A stretch of DNA of 64,000 nucleotides from Coriaria nepalensis. Its lineage: Eukaryota > Streptophyta > Magnoliopsida > Cucurbitales > Coriariaceae. Of the stretch, positions 61,891-64,000 are shown one piece after another. How positions within the stretch are numbered: position 1 is the first letter of the stretch; each line of letters begins with the position of its first letter. The stretch covers positions 2,983,501 through 3,047,500 of the forward strand of contig CP114496.1 of the NCBI GenBank assembly GCA_027186245.1, in the 5' to 3' direction. Both the position numbers and the translations under genes were made by a program. Below the pieces are notes generated by a model. It ran no database searches, had not been told where the DNA came from, and saw only the letters and a program-made list of their open reading frames with translations.

Positions 61891-62299
61891 TTGCAACATT
61901 ATTATATAGATAATACAGGTCAAAGATCAGAAAATACTTATGATTTGTCATGATCATTTCCCAATTGGAATAGCAGAAAAGAAAGGAATTGATTAGATAC
62001 CATATGGTCATGAATTAAGATAGTCCTCCCTAAAGTAGAGCCAATATTTGATCATTGTTAATTAATTTGAATTTGTGGAATATGTGGAGTATTTGTACCG
62101 TTGGTATATTCCACTTGGACATTACTTATATAAGTCTGATTACATACTAATTGGACCATAAAAGTTATATATTATACCAATAATAAAAAGTGATGTAGTA
62201 AAAGTATGTGAATCTTATAAAAATTAGGGAGGTTTAGCTTACTGACTTTATGTCAGATAATTTTTTGTTTTTGTCAAATGACTTTCTTTTTACTATCTT

Positions 62300-62890
62300 G
62301 AGTAAATGACTTTCTTTCTATAATGTATAAGTATAATGTATAAAGTTTAAAGTCTAAGTTTAAGGTTTGAAAGTTTGTGTTTAGTGTTTAAGTTTAAGAT
62401 TTGAAGTTTAAGTTTAAAAAACAAAAACACACCTACTATCCCATACCAAAATTATGATTTCGGTTTGAATTGGTCAAGCCGAAATCTTGGTCCTTAGACT
62501 GAAATCATGATTTTCTTTTTTTCTTTTTTAGGTTTAGGATTTAAGATTTATGTTTAATTCTAAGTTTAACATTTTAAGTCTAAATTTAAGATTTTAATTC
62601 CAAGTTAAGATTTTAAGTTCAGGTTTAAGATTTTAAGTTTGGGTTTACGGTATAGGTTTAAAGTTTATGTTTAGTGTTTAAGTATAAAATATAAAATATA
62701 AGGTTTAAAGTCTAGTTTTAAGGTTTTAAGGTTTGTATTAAGTGTTTCAGTTTAAAGTTTGAAGTCCAAGTTGAATGGTTTATAGTTAAAAGGAAAAAAT
62801 ACACCTACTGTCCCAAATCGAAATCATGGACCAAATCATGATTTCGGAATGAATTGATGGGTCAAAATCTAGGTTTTTTTTTGTTTGTTT
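62300..62890. repeat. Degenerate GTTTAAG/TTTAAGT repeats with two longer tandem copies
   Basis: Words such as AAGTTTAAG, TAAGGTTT and GTTTAAGATTT recur through 62330-62420 and 62530-62790. Each block ends with a related phrase: CACCTACTATCCCATACC at 62432 and CACCTACTGTCCCAAATC at 62801, each followed by ATTATGATTTCGG or ATCATGATTTCGG. This implies a duplicated unit of about 370 bp built on short A/T/G-rich repeats. Confidence 0.75.
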
Positions 62891-63399
62891 TTTCTTTGAA
62901 CTGGTGTTCGTTGTTATCCTCCATTAATGGTCGTGCGAAAGGGAATTCCTCCTCGTTATTCGTTCTTCTCTATTATTCGGATCAACTATTCTCTATATCA
63001 ACGTTCTTCTATTGAGAAGCTGTTGAAGCAGTGGAGAGATGGAGGAGAAGGAGGGGAAGAGGAAGATGGAGTGAAGCAAACTTGAAGAAACCAACTAGTA
63101 GCTATCGAGACGGAGGGGAAGAAGAAGATGTCGGACAATTAAGTCTTTTAACGTTTTTTTCTTTTTTCCTCTTCTTCTTTCTTAATTTATTTTATTTATT
63201 TATTTATATTTATTTTTAAAGTCATATAAGAAAAAATTTAAGAAGAGTCAATAAGCAAAACAAGTATTGGAAGGACATTTTATCAAATTATCTCTAAGGA
63301 TTTTTGAACATTCTTAAAATACATTTAAAAATAATCCTTAAACCAACTTACCTATGTCTTTTAAATTGAATTATAAGTATTTTATGAACCCACTAGTAA

Positions 63400-64000
63400 A
63401 ATTTCCTAAACTAAATTACTTTTTTAGTTCTTGTATAGTTTGACTTTTACGAATTTGTCTATATATAGTTTTTGACCAATTTTTTAATCCATGTGTTGTC
63501 AAAATCAATCTTTTTTTAGTCCATTTGATCATTTTTAATGGTGATGACGGTGACGTGGTAATATTTTAACACATCAGCATAAATAATAGGGTTAATTATA
63601 GTTTTAGTCCTTATGTAATATTCGACCAACTTTTTAGTCTCTGTTTAGTTCAAACGCAACTTTTTAGTCCCTATGATCGGATTTCAACTACCGATGCCGA
63701 CGTGGTACGCTAACATAGTATGTCATGTCATTAAAAAATATTTATTATTCTTTTTTTCTTATTCTTTTCTTATTTATACTTTTCTCCCCTATTAATATAT
63801 TATTTTCTTTTATAATCAAAATATTTTCTTTTAAGAAAAATAGAAAAATGTGGAAAAAATAATCAAAACCCTATTTGATTTATCGAGAAAAATCATTGAA
63901 TTTTTTAAGGGAAAAATTGATATGATCTATTTTTTAGTGAATAATTTGATCGGATTGATCTCATACTAAACAAAAAAGTAAATCCAGCCGATTCCATTTT
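63400..64000. mobile_element. Repeat related to the inverted-repeat element, cut by window edge
   Basis: CAACTTTTTAGTCTCTGTTT at 63628, CTCCCCTATTAATATATTATTTTC near 63785 and a GATCGG-rich end near 63950 repeat the layout of the arms at 57775-57975. A further TTTTTTAGTCCATTTGATCA phrase at 63515 suggests more than one piece. It lies in CAS intron 2 or beyond. Confidence 0.5.

Overview
The window is nuclear DNA of a flowering plant, most likely a eudicot. The evidence is AT-rich intergenic sequence, intron-rich genes with GT-AG borders, plant-only protein families (an INDETERMINATE-domain zinc finger and the chloroplast calcium sensor CAS), and dense, decayed plant transposons of many classes. 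It contains no operons, CRISPR arrays or recognisable tRNA/rRNA genes.

Four host genes can be read. (1) A plus-strand C2H2 zinc-finger gene of the IDD14/15/16 clade at 9049-10919: three exons, 430 aa, complete. (2) A minus-strand ACTIN-RELATED PROTEIN 4 (ARP4) gene at 34905-22435: 20 exons joined in a continuous frame, 445 aa, complete. (3) A minus-strand C3HC zinc-finger (ZC3HC1/NIPA family, MEM1/ILP1-like) gene at 47532-39826: eight exons, 689 aa, complete, with one GC-AG intron. (4) The first two exons of the chloroplast Ca2+-sensing receptor CAS at 61030-61767, plus strand; the rest lies beyond the right edge. The first three are linked to transcription or chromatin and the fourth to thylakoids. 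They look like ordinary neighbours, not a pathway cluster.

The rest is transposon-derived. 0.9-6.3 kb: an RTE-type LINE relic split by a 1,537-bp solo LTR with an exact 5-bp target duplication, then a Ty1/copia pol relic broken by an 83-bp tandem array. 12-13 kb: a hAT-like MITE and a 38-bp triplicate. 17.5-21 kb: a Mutator-like transposase tail facing a decayed DUF1985-Ulp1 gene. 29-31 kb: insertions inside ARP4 introns, including a truncated LINE with a perfect 16-bp target duplication. 35.7-37.0 kb: a hAT-like element with an 8-bp target duplication. 37.9-39.4 kb: a copia LTR in reverse orientation, whose relative in forward orientation lies at 50.9-52.1 kb. 41 and 46 kb: MITEs in introns of the C3HC gene. 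49-57 kb: a patchwork of gypsy, copia and LINE fragments plus an unidentified minus-strand gene-like relic. 57.7-59.8 kb: a long inverted-repeat element and a 0.7-kb direct duplication. 62.3-62.9 kb: degenerate T/G/A-rich repeats.

No new enzymatic system was found. The observations most worth a second look are the 83-bp array inside the copia gene, the MULE with a facing Ulp1-like gene, the oppositely oriented LTR pair flanking the C3HC gene, the split second zinc-binding module and GC-AG intron of that gene, and the unidentified relic at 52.4-54.0 kb. All exon models were read by hand from splice motifs, frame and family knowledge. No alignment or expression data were available.
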